Assembly (NCBI RefSeq): GCF_003289645.1
Contig: NZ_QLYX01000006.1
Coordinates: forward strand, 1 to 64,000
Direction of reading: 5' to 3'
Source: Actinomadura craniellae
GTDB taxonomy: Bacteria > Actinomycetota > Actinomycetes > Streptosporangiales > Streptosporangiaceae
DNA length: 64,000 bases
In this document: one piece after another, positions 23,924 to 32,988 of the stretch
Numbering within the stretch: the first letter of the stretch is position 1
Layout: each line of letters opens with the position of its first letter
Made by a program: the position numbers and the translations under genes
The notes under the pieces: model-generated
Database searches by the model: none
What the model was told of the DNA's origin: nothing
Seen by the model: the letters and a program-made list of their open reading frames with translations, nothing else

Positions 23924-24409
23924 TCAGGACTCCAGTTCGGCCTTGATCCGGGCCAGTGTCGCGCGCATGCCCCGCCGGTTCGCCGCGACCCGGGCGGCCG
24001 GCGGCATCCCGGTGACGACGCGGCCCAGCAGGGAGACGAGCCGCGCGCCGCGGTGCTCCCGGCGCAGGTCCTCCCAGTACTCGGTGAGCCGGGTCGTGGC
24101 GCCGTCGCCGATGCCCTCGACCCGGTAACCCCACAGGGCCACCGGGATCCCGAAGCTGGCGACCCGGAAGGCGAACACCTCGTCCGGCACCGCCGCGCTC
24201 ACCCGGCAGTTGGTGAACCACACCCGCCAGCGGACCCGGTTGAACCCGACGAACTTCGTCCCGGGTTCGACCGTCCGCCCGCGCAGCCACACCGCGAAGC
24301 ACTCGGGGCTGCGCGCCCCGATCCGCCGCAGGTCCGTGACCGCCTCGTACACCTGCTTGGGCCCGGCCTCGACGACCACGCTCTCCTCGATCACCCACTC
24401 GCGTTCCAT
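23924..24409 (-). CDS. SRPBCC-family lipid-binding/cyclase-like protein
   Basis: A protein of about 161 residues with the START/Bet v1-like pattern: EESVVVEAGPKQVYEAVTDLRRIG at the N-terminus, VGFNRV, WFTNCRVSAAVPDEVFAFRVA and a long C-terminal helix (AANRRGMRATLARIKAEL). Such proteins bind hydrophobic ligands; a specific role cannot be given. An ATG at 24421 is possible, but the GGAG lies directly against it, so the ATG at 24409 with a 12-base gap is preferred. It lies 18 bases after the HD-domain gene and is probably co-transcribed with it. Confidence 0.75.
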   Translation of the reverse strand: MEREWVIEESVVVEAGPKQVYEAVTDLRRIGARSPECFAVWLRGRTVEPGTKFVGFNRVRWRVWFTNCRVSAAVPDEVFAFRVASFGIPVALWGYRVEGIGDGATTRLTEYWEDLRREHRGARLVSLLGRVVTGMPPAARVAANRRGMRATLARIKAELES

Positions 24410-24427
24410 GGACGGGATCATCTCCGG

Positions 24428-25012
24428 TCAGCGCAGGTGGGCGAAAGAGCGGGCCCAGTCGGCGAACCAGCCGGCGAACCAGGGCTCGGCCTCGGCCAGC
24501 GGCAGGATGTAGGTCACCGTCTCGGCGTAGTACCGGCGCTGGAAGTCGGCCGGCATCCGGTCCAGCGTCTGCACGTTGCTCGCCCGGTCGGCGAGCTTGA
24601 CCCGGATCGCCGCGGGCGGAGCCTCGCGCAACCGGCGCAGGTAGGCGGCCCGGGCGGCGCGCTTGTCCTGCCGCCCGGACCCGGTGGGGGGCTTGGTGAC
24701 CCAGTCGACGAGTTCCGCCACCACGGGGCCGAACGCGCCTTCCACCTCGGCGACGGTGGCCGGGGTGTCCTCGACCACGTCGTGTAGCAGCGCCGCGGCC
24801 AGCGTCTCGGCGTCGGTCTCGCCGGCCCCGCGGGCCAGGACCTCCAGCGCCTCGAACAGGTGCTCGGCGTAGGGCGCGCCGGTGGGCCGCCGCTGGTCGC
24901 CGTGCCAGCGCAGCGCCGCCTCGACGGCCCGGTCGAGCAGGTCCACGTCCGTCACTTCGGCGAGTTCGGGCCGGGCCGAGTCCCAGCGGTGCCAGGAGGT
25001 GAAGAGCTCCAT
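24428..25012 (-). CDS. HD-domain hydrolase (SpoT/MESH1-like)
   Basis: A 194-residue HD-superfamily phosphohydrolase. It has RWHGDQRRPTGAPYAEHLFE, the metal-binding AAALLHDVVEDT near residue 75, and KLADRASNVQTLD near 140. These are the three elements of the ppGpp 3'-pyrophosphohydrolase domain of RelA/SpoT and of single-domain MESH1 enzymes. There is no synthetase, TGS or ACT domain. It may hydrolyse ppGpp or a related nucleotide. It is divergent from the propeller protein at 25143. Confidence 0.85.
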   Translation of the reverse strand: MELFTSWHRWDSARPELAEVTDVDLLDRAVEAALRWHGDQRRPTGAPYAEHLFEALEVLARGAGETDAETLAAALLHDVVEDTPATVAEVEGAFGPVVAELVDWVTKPPTGSGRQDKRAARAAYLRRLREAPPAAIRVKLADRASNVQTLDRMPADFQRRYYAETVTYILPLAEAEPWFAGWFADWARSFAHLR

Positions 25013-25142
25013 ACGCGCAGCCTGCTGGACGATTCAGGTCGAGCGCAACCGACCGGCGGGCCGGGTCGCGCGGGCTCACGGCACACGGCATGGTGGAGGG
25101 AGGCGAAAGGCGCCGCGACGGGCGGGCGAACAGGAGGAGAGC

Positions 25143-26987
25143 GTGGCCGGGAGCCGGCATCGGATGGCGCTCGGGCTCGTGGCCGGCGTGCTGGCCGTCA
25201 CCACGACCGGAGTGCTGATCGACCGGTTCGTGCTCCAGGCCGAGTGGTGGCAGGTCGAGCACTCCGTCACCGCCGTCCCCGCCTGGCCGATGGCGGGCGT
25301 CGGCCCGCCGCCCGGCCCGCTGACCGACGCCTGGCAGCGGGTGACCCCGGTGCACCGGGACCGGTCGTCGCCCTACGACCAGGTGGCGCACGCCCTGGTC
25401 GCCGGGCGGCTGGTGACGGTCTCGGGGGTGGGGCTCGACGTCCGCGACGCGCACGGCGGCGACGCGCGCTGGCACTACCGGCGCGACGGGTGGACGCTGC
25501 TCGGCTGGGCGGCCACCGGCGGGGTGCTGGCGGCCTACCTGGAGCGTGCGGGGAGCGCGGACGAGCGGATGCTGGTGGGCTTCGACGCGGTCACCGGCCG
25601 GCTGCTGTGGCGGCGGCCGGGCGAGCGGCCCGCCGCGCCGGCCCGCCCCACGCTGCGCTGGCCCGCCGGCTCCGGCGTGGTGCTCACCGCCGACGGCGAG
25701 CGCCGGACCCTGTACGGGCTGTCGGCGGTCACCGGGACCCGGCGCTGGACGCTGCCGCTGCCGGCCGGCTGCCGGCTGCCCGAGTCCGCCGCGCAGGCGT
25801 CCGGCGGGGACGAGGAACTGGCCGCGCTGGCGCTCGACTGCCCCGGGCGGGCCCGGATGCTGGCGCTGGACCCCGGCCGCGGCCGGGTCCGCTGGAGCCA
25901 CCCGCTGAAGACGGCGGGACGGCCCGAGGTGACGGTCCGCGGCGACGTCACGACCGTGTCGGACGGCGGCGCGCTGCGCGGCTACGACGGCACCGGGCGG
26001 GAGTTCGCCACCCGCCCCGGCGAGGACGTGTGCGGCGACGCCCCGTGCCCCGTCGCGGTCGCCGACGGCCGCCTGGTCGTGGTCTACCGGACCGGCACGC
26101 ACGGCCGGACCCGACGGATCGAGGCGATCGACGTCCGCTCGGGCCGCTCGCTGTGGCGCCGGGACCTGCCGGGTGCGCCCGGGTACGCGGCGCTGGCGCT
26201 GGCCGGGGGCCGGCTGTACGGGCTGCGGCCCCGGCTGGCCGAGGACCTGCTGCCGGCCGGGGTCGACGTGATCGACCCCGCGACGGGCGAGGCGGCGACG
26301 GTGCCCGTCCCGTTCGCGGTGGACCCCGGGCTGGACGGCGCCCGGCCGTGGCTGGCGGCGGCCGGGGGCCTGCTGTACGCCGCGGTGCCGCAGGCCGAGC
26401 CCCGCCCGGGCGGCGGGGTCCGGCTGGTCGCGCTGCGCGGCGCGGCCGGCGGCCCGGGCCCGGTGGAACTCGGCGGGACCGCGGCCGCCGACTGGCCGGA
26501 CGCGTGCCGGCTGCTGCCGGAGCGCGGCCCGGCCGTGGCCCGGTTCGGCTCGCACCGGCCCCGGCCGCGCCGCGCCGAGGTCGGGGACGTCGCCCTGCCC
26601 CGCCCGGTGAGCTGCACGTACCGGCTCGACCACGGCCCGTCCCCGACTCCGACTCCGTCCCCGACCCGCACGCCGGAACCCGGCCGCACGCCCGGTGCGG
26701 AGTCCGCGCCCGCCGGCACGCTGACGGTGACGGTGAAGTGGGTCTCCGCGGACGCCGGGTCCGCGGCCGCGCTGCTGTCCGCGCTGCGCGCCACCCAGCC
26801 GCGGGCCCGGGCCCGCGACGACATCGGCGGCGACGAGGCGTACGAGCTGGGCTCCACCGCCGGGATGATCGCCGTCCGGGTCGGCCGGCACGTCGTCGCG
26901 GTGAACGCCTCGGGCTCGCCCAGCGCGGCGGCGCCCGTGGCGCGCGTCGTCGCCGCCGGCCTGCGGCAGCCCCCGCAGGCCCCCTGA
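25143..26987 (+). CDS. Membrane-anchored PQQ-type beta-propeller protein
   Basis: A 614-residue protein with a single N-terminal hydrophobic helix (about 7-25, MALGLVAGVLAVTTTGVLI) and an outward-facing propeller. Repeats of the kind VGFDAVTGRLLWRRP, YGLSAVTGTRRWTLPL, LALDPGRGRVRWSHPL and EAIDVRSGRSLWRRDL (the PQQ/BamB-like AxDxxTGxxxW blade motif) span residues about 60-450. A Pro/Thr-rich linker (PTPTPSPTRTPEP) and a small C-terminal domain follow. The usual role is protein binding; no enzyme motif is visible. The GTG at 25143 has AGGAGG five bases before it, and longer upstream frames are antisense to the HD gene. Confidence 0.82.
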   Translation: MAGSRHRMALGLVAGVLAVTTTGVLIDRFVLQAEWWQVEHSVTAVPAWPMAGVGPPPGPLTDAWQRVTPVHRDRSSPYDQVAHALVAGRLVTVSGVGLDVRDAHGGDARWHYRRDGWTLLGWAATGGVLAAYLERAGSADERMLVGFDAVTGRLLWRRPGERPAAPARPTLRWPAGSGVVLTADGERRTLYGLSAVTGTRRWTLPLPAGCRLPESAAQASGGDEELAALALDCPGRARMLALDPGRGRVRWSHPLKTAGRPEVTVRGDVTTVSDGGALRGYDGTGREFATRPGEDVCGDAPCPVAVADGRLVVVYRTGTHGRTRRIEAIDVRSGRSLWRRDLPGAPGYAALALAGGRLYGLRPRLAEDLLPAGVDVIDPATGEAATVPVPFAVDPGLDGARPWLAAAGGLLYAAVPQAEPRPGGGVRLVALRGAAGGPGPVELGGTAAADWPDACRLLPERGPAVARFGSHRPRPRRAEVGDVALPRPVSCTYRLDHGPSPTPTPSPTRTPEPGRTPGAESAPAGTLTVTVKWVSADAGSAAALLSALRATQPRARARDDIGGDEAYELGSTAGMIAVRVGRHVVAVNASGSPSAAAPVARVVAAGLRQPPQAP

Positions 26988-27103
26988 ACGGACCTCGGGC
27001 GGCCCGGGACTCCGGTGGGCACCACGCCGATGCGCCTGGCGGAGGCCATCCCGCAGGCCCCCGGGACTCCCGGCAGGCCGGTGGGGTGGCTCCCGGCAGG
27101 CTC

Positions 27104-28186
27104 CTAGGCGGCCCAGGACTCCAGCTGGGCGACGAACCGGTCGGCCTGGACGGGCCAGTGGAAGCGGGCCCGGGCGATCTCGTAACCGCGCTTGGCGAGG
27201 TCGGTGCGGAGCGTCGGGTCGGCGCGCAGCTTGCGGACGGCGTCGGCCGCCGCACCGGGGTCGCCGTACGGGACGACCAGCCCGCAGCCGCCCGGCTCGA
27301 TGATGTCGACGGCGGGCGGGTTGGGGGTGCTGATCACCGGGATGCCGCGGGCCATGTACTCGATGACCTTGGTGGGCATGGAGTGCCGGTAGTTGGGTTC
27401 GTCGTGCAGCAGCGACAGCCCGGCCATGGCGCCCTCGGCGATGCGCAGCGCCCGGTCGTTGGGGACGAACCCGTACCAGCGCAGCACCCCCTCGCGCTGG
27501 GCGTCGCGCAACTGCGGCCGGACGTCCGGGTCGGCGGCGCCGATCAGCTCCACCGTGACGCCCTCGGGCTGCAACTGCCGGGCGAGCTCGATCATGTCGA
27601 GCCCGCCGCGGGCGAGGGAGATGTTGCCCACGTAGATCACCCGGCGGTCGTCCGGCGGGCCGGGCGGGGTGTCGGAGACGTAGGTGGTGTTGGGCACCAC
27701 GGGGTGGTCGCCGGCGAACCGGTCCCGGTAGCCCTCCTCGGCGAGCAGCAGCCGGTGCCGCCGCTCGGTCCGGTTCTCCAGCCGCCGGACGGCGGGACGC
27801 AGCAGCGGGCGCAGCGGGCCGGGCACCCAGCCCTTGGCCGACAGCGCCGCCGCGGTGTCCTCGTGCACGTCCCAGACCACGGTGCGGCGGCGCACCGCGC
27901 GGGGCAGCCCGACCAGCAGCTCGGGGTCGTGCAGTAGCACGACGTCGGCGTAGGCGGAATGCTCGACCAGCGCCCGGTGGGCGGCGCGCAGCGCCTGCAG
28001 CCGGTGCCGCCCGACGGCGCGCGGGACGTCGACCGGGCTGACGTTCCGCCACGGCGTCACATTGCAGGCCCGGAACGGGGCTATGTAAGTGACTTCGTGG
28101 CCCGCGTCGAGAAGCGCGCGAATTTGCCGGTGCAGAATCCTGGCGTCTTCAGGATGGTGCACGATCGTGCAAACACAGACACGCAT
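27104..28186 (-). CDS. GT4-family glycosyltransferase
   Basis: A 360-residue GT-B glycosyltransferase. The acceptor half starts MRVCVCTIVHHPEDARILHR with a helix for the sugar acceptor. The donor half carries VIYVGNISLARGG (about residue 185) and, near the C-terminus, MPTKVIEYMARGIPVISTPNP, the ExxxxGxP-like nucleotide-sugar site of family 4. It resembles capsule and wall-polymer enzymes that act on the lipid carrier. The ATG at 28186 has GAGGAA just upstream; 28 extra in-frame codons upstream lack a site. It is the downstream end of the first minus-strand part of the wall cluster. Donor and acceptor are unknown. Confidence 0.87.
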   Translation of the reverse strand: MRVCVCTIVHHPEDARILHRQIRALLDAGHEVTYIAPFRACNVTPWRNVSPVDVPRAVGRHRLQALRAAHRALVEHSAYADVVLLHDPELLVGLPRAVRRRTVVWDVHEDTAAALSAKGWVPGPLRPLLRPAVRRLENRTERRHRLLLAEEGYRDRFAGDHPVVPNTTYVSDTPPGPPDDRRVIYVGNISLARGGLDMIELARQLQPEGVTVELIGAADPDVRPQLRDAQREGVLRWYGFVPNDRALRIAEGAMAGLSLLHDEPNYRHSMPTKVIEYMARGIPVISTPNPPAVDIIEPGGCGLVVPYGDPGAAADAVRKLRADPTLRTDLAKRGYEIARARFHWPVQADRFVAQLESWAA

Positions 28187-28324
28187 CTTCCTCGCTCCGG
28201 AGACGGGACTTTTCACCACCGTGGATCTTTGGTCCGCCAGGGAAAGAACTGATGAATTCCAGTCGTCCATGCGGTGGACTCCCTGTGCACTCTGGCCCGG
28301 GGGCGGCGGTCCGAAGTCACGTGT

Positions 28325-29587
28325 TCACAGCAGTTCGACGGCCTGGCCGGCGGCGGAGCGGGTCCGGCCCCGGGTGTCGAACAGCAGCCGGGCGTGGGCG
28401 GTGAGGGTCGCCGGGTCGTAAGCGGTGTGGTCGGCCAGCACGATCGCCAGGTCGGCGCCGGCGAGCGCCGCGACGAGGTCGTCGCCCGCGTTCGGCACCG
28501 CCGCACCGTCCACCTCCCACGCGTCCACGTACGGGTCGTGGAAGCTCAGGCCCGCGCCCAGCCGGAGCAGCCTGCGGGCCACCGGCCGGGCCGGCGACTC
28601 ACGCTGGTCGGCGATGTCGGCCTTGTAGGTGACGCCGAGCAGCAGCACCCGGGCGCCGTTGAGCGCACGGCCCTCGCGGTTGAGCAGCTGCTGGGCGCGT
28701 TCCACCACGTAGCGCGGCATCCGGTCGTTGATCTCCTGGGCCAGCTCCACGAACCGGAACGGGTAGCCCAGGGACCGCACCTTGTAGGACAGGTAGTTGG
28801 GGTCGATCGGGATGCAGTGCCCGCCGACCCCGGGGCCCGGCCGGAACGCCTGGAACCCGAACGGCTTGGTCGCGGCGCAGTCGATCGCGTCCCACAGGTC
28901 GATGCCGAGCTCGTTGCAGAACACCGCCATCTCGTTCACCAGCGCGATGTTGACGTGCCGGTAGGTGTTCTCCAGCAGCTTGGCCATCTCGGCCTCGCGG
29001 GTGCCCTTGGCCTGCACGACCTCTTCCACGAACTTGCCGTAGAAGGCCGCCGCCGCGGCCGCGCAGACCGGGGTCAGCCCGCCGACGATCTTGGGCGTGT
29101 TGCGCACCCCGTACACCGGGTTGCCCGGGTCGATCCGCTCCGGCGAGAAGGCCAGGTGGAACTGCTCGCCGCCGACCAGGCCGGACGTCTCCAGGATCGG
29201 CCGGACGATCTCCTCGGTGGTGCCCGGGTAGGTGGTGGACTCCAGGACCACCAGCGTGCCCGCGGACAGGTGCCGGGCGACGGTCTCCGACGCGCCCCGC
29301 ACCGCGGTGAGGTCCGGCCCGCCGTCCGCCGACAGCGGCGTGGGCACGCAGATCACGACGGTGCGGGCGTCGTCGAGGACGCTCTCGTCGAGGGTGGGGA
29401 CGAACCCGGCCGCGAGCATTTCCCGCACCTCGTCGGCGGAGACGTCGTCGACGTGCGACCGGCCCGCGGCCAGCCCGTCGACGACGCGCGCGTCACGGTC
29501 GAGACCACCGACCCGCAGTCCGGCCCGGACGGCCTCCCGCACCAACGGCAGCCCGACGTATCCCAGGCCGATGACCACCAGATCCAT
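28325..29587 (-). CDS. UDP-N-acetylhexosamine 6-dehydrogenase (WbpA/WecC-like)
   Basis: A 420-residue nucleotide-sugar dehydrogenase that oxidises C6 of a UDP-hexosamine to the uronic acid with two NAD+. The Rossmann loop is GLGYVGLP at residues 7-14, ESTTYPGTTEE near 110 is typical of the family, and the catalytic cysteine is C258 in GVGGHCIPIDPNYL. The PIDP sequence after the cysteine is characteristic of the UDP-GlcNAc/ManNAc branch (WbpA, TviB, WecC). The ATG at 29587 has AAGGAG eight bases upstream. With the 2-epimerase, Gfo/Idh dehydrogenase, aminotransferase and acetyltransferase in this window, it fits the first step to a 2,3-diacetamido-uronic acid. A second dehydrogenase is at 40798. 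Confidence 0.88.
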   Translation of the reverse strand: MDLVVIGLGYVGLPLVREAVRAGLRVGGLDRDARVVDGLAAGRSHVDDVSADEVREMLAAGFVPTLDESVLDDARTVVICVPTPLSADGGPDLTAVRGASETVARHLSAGTLVVLESTTYPGTTEEIVRPILETSGLVGGEQFHLAFSPERIDPGNPVYGVRNTPKIVGGLTPVCAAAAAAFYGKFVEEVVQAKGTREAEMAKLLENTYRHVNIALVNEMAVFCNELGIDLWDAIDCAATKPFGFQAFRPGPGVGGHCIPIDPNYLSYKVRSLGYPFRFVELAQEINDRMPRYVVERAQQLLNREGRALNGARVLLLGVTYKADIADQRESPARPVARRLLRLGAGLSFHDPYVDAWEVDGAAVPNAGDDLVAALAGADLAIVLADHTAYDPATLTAHARLLFDTRGRTRSAAGQAVELL

Positions 29588-29638
29588 CCGGTGGCTCCTT
29601 TCGAGAGCGATCCCCCTGAACGGTGTCCGGCCGGAGCC

Positions 29639-31123
29639 TCACGAGGCGGCCCCCGGCCGGTCGGCGCCGCGGTAGGCCTCGCGGTACCGGGCCGCGACGG
29701 CGCGCCAGGTGCGCTCCGCCCGAACCCACTCGCGGGCGGCCTGCCCGATTTTTCGGCGTCTTTCCGGACTGTAAATCAGCTCAGATAGCGCTCCGGCCCA
29801 TGCTTCCGGGTCTTCGGGCAGAGTTAACGTTCCGGTCATTCCGGGTTCCACAATTTCACGCAGTGCTTTGACATCACTTGCTATTACTGGGATACCTCCG
29901 GCCATCGCCTCGATCGGCTTCAGGGGCGTGACCAACTGACAGACCCGGTCCGCCCGGCGGGGGACGGCGAACACATCGAGGACGGCTTGGTAATGACGGA
30001 CGGACGACGGGGGAACCCGGCCGGGGAACAGGGCGCTGACGCCGTGCCCGGCGGCACGCCGCTCCAGCGCGCCCCGCTCCGGCCCGTCACCGACCAGCAG
30101 CAGCGTGACCGGGGTGCCCCGGTCACGCAGCAGCGCCGCCGCGTCGATGAGCGTGTCGATGCCCTCGTAGCCGTAGAACGACGACGTCAGCCCCACCACC
30201 ACCGCGCCGGGCGCGATGCCGAGCCGGTCGCGCAGCGGCCCCGGGTCGGGCAGCGGGGCCAGGAACGCCTCGTCCACCGCGTTGGGCACCGTGATGATCT
30301 TCGCCGGGTCGATGCCGCGCTCGGCGATCTCGGCGCGCATCGCCTCGCCCAGCGTGACCACGGTGTCGGCCTCGGCCATCCGGCGGGTCTCCAGCTCCCG
30401 GGTGAGCCGGTAGAAGTCGTCGTCGGGGGAGTGCCGGGGGTCCCGCGACAGCCACGAGTCCTCCAGGAAGCCCCGCACCTCGTACACCACCGGCAGCCCG
30501 TAGCGGCGGCCCAGCTCCACCGCCACCGCGGCGTTCAGGTGGTTGCTGACCGCGTGCAGCACCGCCGGGCGCAGCTCCTCGACCAGGCGGGCCGCCAGGT
30601 CCGCGCCCTTGGCGACCGCGTGCACCGGGTCGCGGGCCGGCAGCCAGGGCAGCAACCGGTGGTAGGGGACCCCGTCGACCTCGACGTACGGGCGGGCGTC
30701 CAACGACCCCTGCGCGACGGGGTGGCCCATCCGGGACACCACGTGCGGGTCGAACCCGTCGGCGCGCAGCGCCAGCGCGATGCGGTGCGTCCGCACGGTG
30801 TACCCGGCGTTGGTCGCGGGCAAGGCGTTCGTGACGAATTGGAGAACGCGCCTATCATCGGCCGCCGGGTGCGTGGCCTCGTTCCGGGTTCGGGCCGGAG
30901 CGTTGAGAAGGGCGCGCAGGTCGGCGGCCTCTTTGGCCGGGTTGCGGGGCTTGGGGACGGCGAGTTTGCCCAGGCGGCCGCGGCGCAGGCGGGCCGGGGC
31001 GACGCGCAGGAACAGCCGCAGCGCCAGCAGGAGGGCGCGGCGGGGGTCGTCGGCTATCTGGCGCCAGGCGATACCGGTCAGGTGGACGACAGCCCTGGCA
31101 CGCTGCCGTGTCTTCGTGAGCAC
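29639..31123 (-). CDS. GT4-family glycosyltransferase with N-terminal extension
   Basis: A 494-residue GT-B enzyme. Residues about 1-90 are a basic, hydrophobic-helix-containing extension (ALLLALRLFLRVAPARLRRG) that may sit on the membrane. The acceptor domain (VLQFVTNALPATNAGYTVRTHRIA) and the donor domain (GLTSSFYGYEGIDTLIDAA, LLLVGDGPERGALE, PLKPIEAMAGGIPVIASDV) are complete. The start is a GTG at 31123, divergent from the 2-epimerase with a spacer of about 42 bases. It is upstream of the dehydrogenase gene by 51 bases and likely in the same transcript. The sugar transferred is unknown. Confidence 0.86.
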   Translation of the reverse strand: MLTKTRQRARAVVHLTGIAWRQIADDPRRALLLALRLFLRVAPARLRRGRLGKLAVPKPRNPAKEAADLRALLNAPARTRNEATHPAADDRRVLQFVTNALPATNAGYTVRTHRIALALRADGFDPHVVSRMGHPVAQGSLDARPYVEVDGVPYHRLLPWLPARDPVHAVAKGADLAARLVEELRPAVLHAVSNHLNAAVAVELGRRYGLPVVYEVRGFLEDSWLSRDPRHSPDDDFYRLTRELETRRMAEADTVVTLGEAMRAEIAERGIDPAKIITVPNAVDEAFLAPLPDPGPLRDRLGIAPGAVVVGLTSSFYGYEGIDTLIDAAALLRDRGTPVTLLLVGDGPERGALERRAAGHGVSALFPGRVPPSSVRHYQAVLDVFAVPRRADRVCQLVTPLKPIEAMAGGIPVIASDVKALREIVEPGMTGTLTLPEDPEAWAGALSELIYSPERRRKIGQAAREWVRAERTWRAVAARYREAYRGADRPGAAS

Positions 31124-31165
31124 GGCGGGTCAGCGTAGACATCCGTGATGAACAGAAGGGAAATA

Positions 31166-32287
31166 GTGTTGGCTTCCAATGGTGCCCCGGCGGGGGCGCA
31201 TCGCCTCCTCGTCCATGTGCTGGGCGCTCGGCCGAACTTCGTCAAGGCCGCCCCGGTGATCGACGCGCTCCGGGCGGCAGGGGCCGACCAGGTGGTGATT
31301 CACACCGGTCAGCACTACGACGAGCGGATGTCGGACATCTTCTTCCGTGACCTGGGCCTACCCGAGCCCGACGTCAACCTCGGGGTCGGCTCCGGCGGTC
31401 ATGCCGAACAGACCGCCGCGCTCATGGTCGGGCTCGACCGGGAGTTCACTGAGCGTTCACCCGCACTCGTCATCGTGTACGGCGACGTGAACTCGACGAT
31501 CGCCGCCGCCCTGGTCGCGGCCAAGCTGCACATCCCGGTCGCCCATGTGGAGGCCGGGCTGCGCAGCTTCGACATGACCATGCCCGAGGAGGTCAACCGC
31601 CGGCTGACCGACCAGCTCTCCGAGCTGTGCTTCGTCACCAGCCCCGAGGCGGTCGGGCACCTGGCGGCCGAGGGCGTCGCGGTGGACCGGGTGCACTTCG
31701 TCGGCAACCCGATGATCGACACCCTGCTCGGGAACCTCGGGAAGTTCGACACCGAGGCCGTGCGCGCCGCGTACGGGCTGCCCGAGCGGTACGTCCTGGC
31801 CACCATGCACCGGCCCGCCAACGTCGACTCGCCCGAGACCGCGGCGGCGCTGGTCAACCGGCTGCACGGCGTCGCCGACCTGGCCGACCTGGTGATGCCG
31901 GTGCACCCGCGCGGCCGGGCCAACCTGCTGGCCGCCGGGCTCGCCGACCACCCGCGGGTGCGGATCCTCGACCCGCTGGGCTACATCGAGTTCGTCGCGG
32001 CGGTCCGCGGTGCCGCCGCGGTGGTCACCGACTCCGGCGGCATCCAGGAGGAGACCACGGTGCTCGGCGTGCCGTGCCTGACCGTCCGGCCCAACACCGA
32101 GCGGCCGATCACCATCACGCACGGCACCAACCGGCTCGTCACGTTCGACGAGCTCGTCCCGGCGACCCGCAAGGCGCTGGAGTCGGCCGGCCGGACCGAG
32201 TCCCGCACCCCGCCGCTGTGGGACGGCCACGCCGGCCCCCGCATCGCCGAAGTGATCACTACCAGCCTGAACCGGTGGGAACATTGA
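31166..32287 (+). CDS. wecB: Non-hydrolysing UDP-N-acetylglucosamine 2-epimerase family (WecB/WbpI-like)
   Basis: A 373-residue GT-B-fold epimerase interconverting UDP-GlcNAc and UDP-ManNAc or the corresponding 3-acetamido uronic acids. Signatures are GARPNFVKAAPV, IHTGQHYDERMSDIFF, YGDVNSTIAAALVAAKLHIPVAHVEAGLRS and TDSGGIQEE, all intact. The GTG at 31166 is preferred because GAAGGG lies five or six bases before it; the GTG at 31145 and ATG at 31148 have no ribosome site. It overlaps the following gene by 4 bases (TTGA). In context it could be WecB (to ManNAc) or WbpI (to ManNAc3NAcA); sequence reading alone does not decide. Confidence 0.9.
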   Translation: MLASNGAPAGAHRLLVHVLGARPNFVKAAPVIDALRAAGADQVVIHTGQHYDERMSDIFFRDLGLPEPDVNLGVGSGGHAEQTAALMVGLDREFTERSPALVIVYGDVNSTIAAALVAAKLHIPVAHVEAGLRSFDMTMPEEVNRRLTDQLSELCFVTSPEAVGHLAAEGVAVDRVHFVGNPMIDTLLGNLGKFDTEAVRAAYGLPERYVLATMHRPANVDSPETAAALVNRLHGVADLADLVMPVHPRGRANLLAAGLADHPRVRILDPLGYIEFVAAVRGAAAVVTDSGGIQEETTVLGVPCLTVRPNTERPITITHGTNRLVTFDELVPATRKALESAGRTESRTPPLWDGHAGPRIAEVITTSLNRWEH

Positions 32288-32967
32288 ACGACGCCAGAGC
32301 CGCCCGCCAGGCCGCCCGGCTGCGCGCCGCGCTGCGCGAGCGCGACGCGCGCATCCAGGAGCTCGAACAGCGGCTGATCGCCCTGGAGAGCTCGACGACG
32401 GTGCAGGTCGGCCGGCTGGTCGCCGGGGCGGCCCGGCGGCCGGGCCGGCGTACCGCGCGGCTGCCGCGCGAGCTGTACCGGCTGTGGCGGCGGCGGCACG
32501 ACCCCGCCCCTTCGGCGACCCGCCGGGAGAGTGAGCGGCTCCAGCTCGACCAGCTCGACCGGCCCGAGGACCGGCTGTTGAAGGCCGACCCCTACACGGG
32601 GTTCGCGGTCGCCGGGCTGTTCTCCCCGGCCGGCCTGGCCGAGCTGGACGGCACGGCCCGGGTGACGCCGCTCTACCCGCACGATGCCGCGTCGGTGCTG
32701 GAGGCGGCCGACGTCGACCTGCTGGTCGTCGACGCGGCGGCGGGCGCCCCCGGCGGCCCCTGGGCGTACCTGGGCGTGCCCGGCATGTACGACCGCGAGA
32801 AGGCGCTGGTGAACGTGCTGGAGATCGCCCGGTCCCGGAACCTGCCGGCCGTGCTGTGGGGCGAGTCGCCCCCGCCCGCCCTCGCCCGCCTCGACTGGGA
32901 CCTGACCGTCCCGTCCCTGGGGGTCGACGACCTGGCCGAGCGGCTGGGCCTGACCCCCGTCCACTGA
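32284..32967 (+). CDS. Coiled-coil protein with a glycosyltransferase-associated domain
   Basis: A 227-residue protein starting at a TTG that overlaps the epimerase stop (TTGA), with GGTGGGA just upstream. Residues about 3-40 form a charged coiled coil (RAALRERDARIQELEQRL). The C-terminal half (DVDLLVVDAAAGAPGG, KALVNVLEIARSRNLPAVLWGE, DWDLTVPS) resembles the N-terminal DUF3880-like part of CgeB-type glycosyltransferases but has no catalytic domain. It precedes a tandem GT4 protein by 21 bases. It may be a partner or a detached N-terminal domain of that enzyme. I have no firm family. Confidence 0.62.
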   Translation: MNDARAARQAARLRAALRERDARIQELEQRLIALESSTTVQVGRLVAGAARRPGRRTARLPRELYRLWRRRHDPAPSATRRESERLQLDQLDRPEDRLLKADPYTGFAVAGLFSPAGLAELDGTARVTPLYPHDAASVLEAADVDLLVVDAAAGAPGGPWAYLGVPGMYDREKALVNVLEIARSRNLPAVLWGESPPPALARLDWDLTVPSLGVDDLAERLGLTPVH

Positions 32968-32988
32968 AGTCCGGAAAGGAAAGTCCAC

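Noticed and set aside
21590-24787. A 1065-codon open frame on the plus strand
   Set aside because: It is antisense to the HelD, SRPBCC and HD genes. Its residue make-up (Gly, Arg, Pro, His rich, no motifs) is typical of GC-rich shadow frames.
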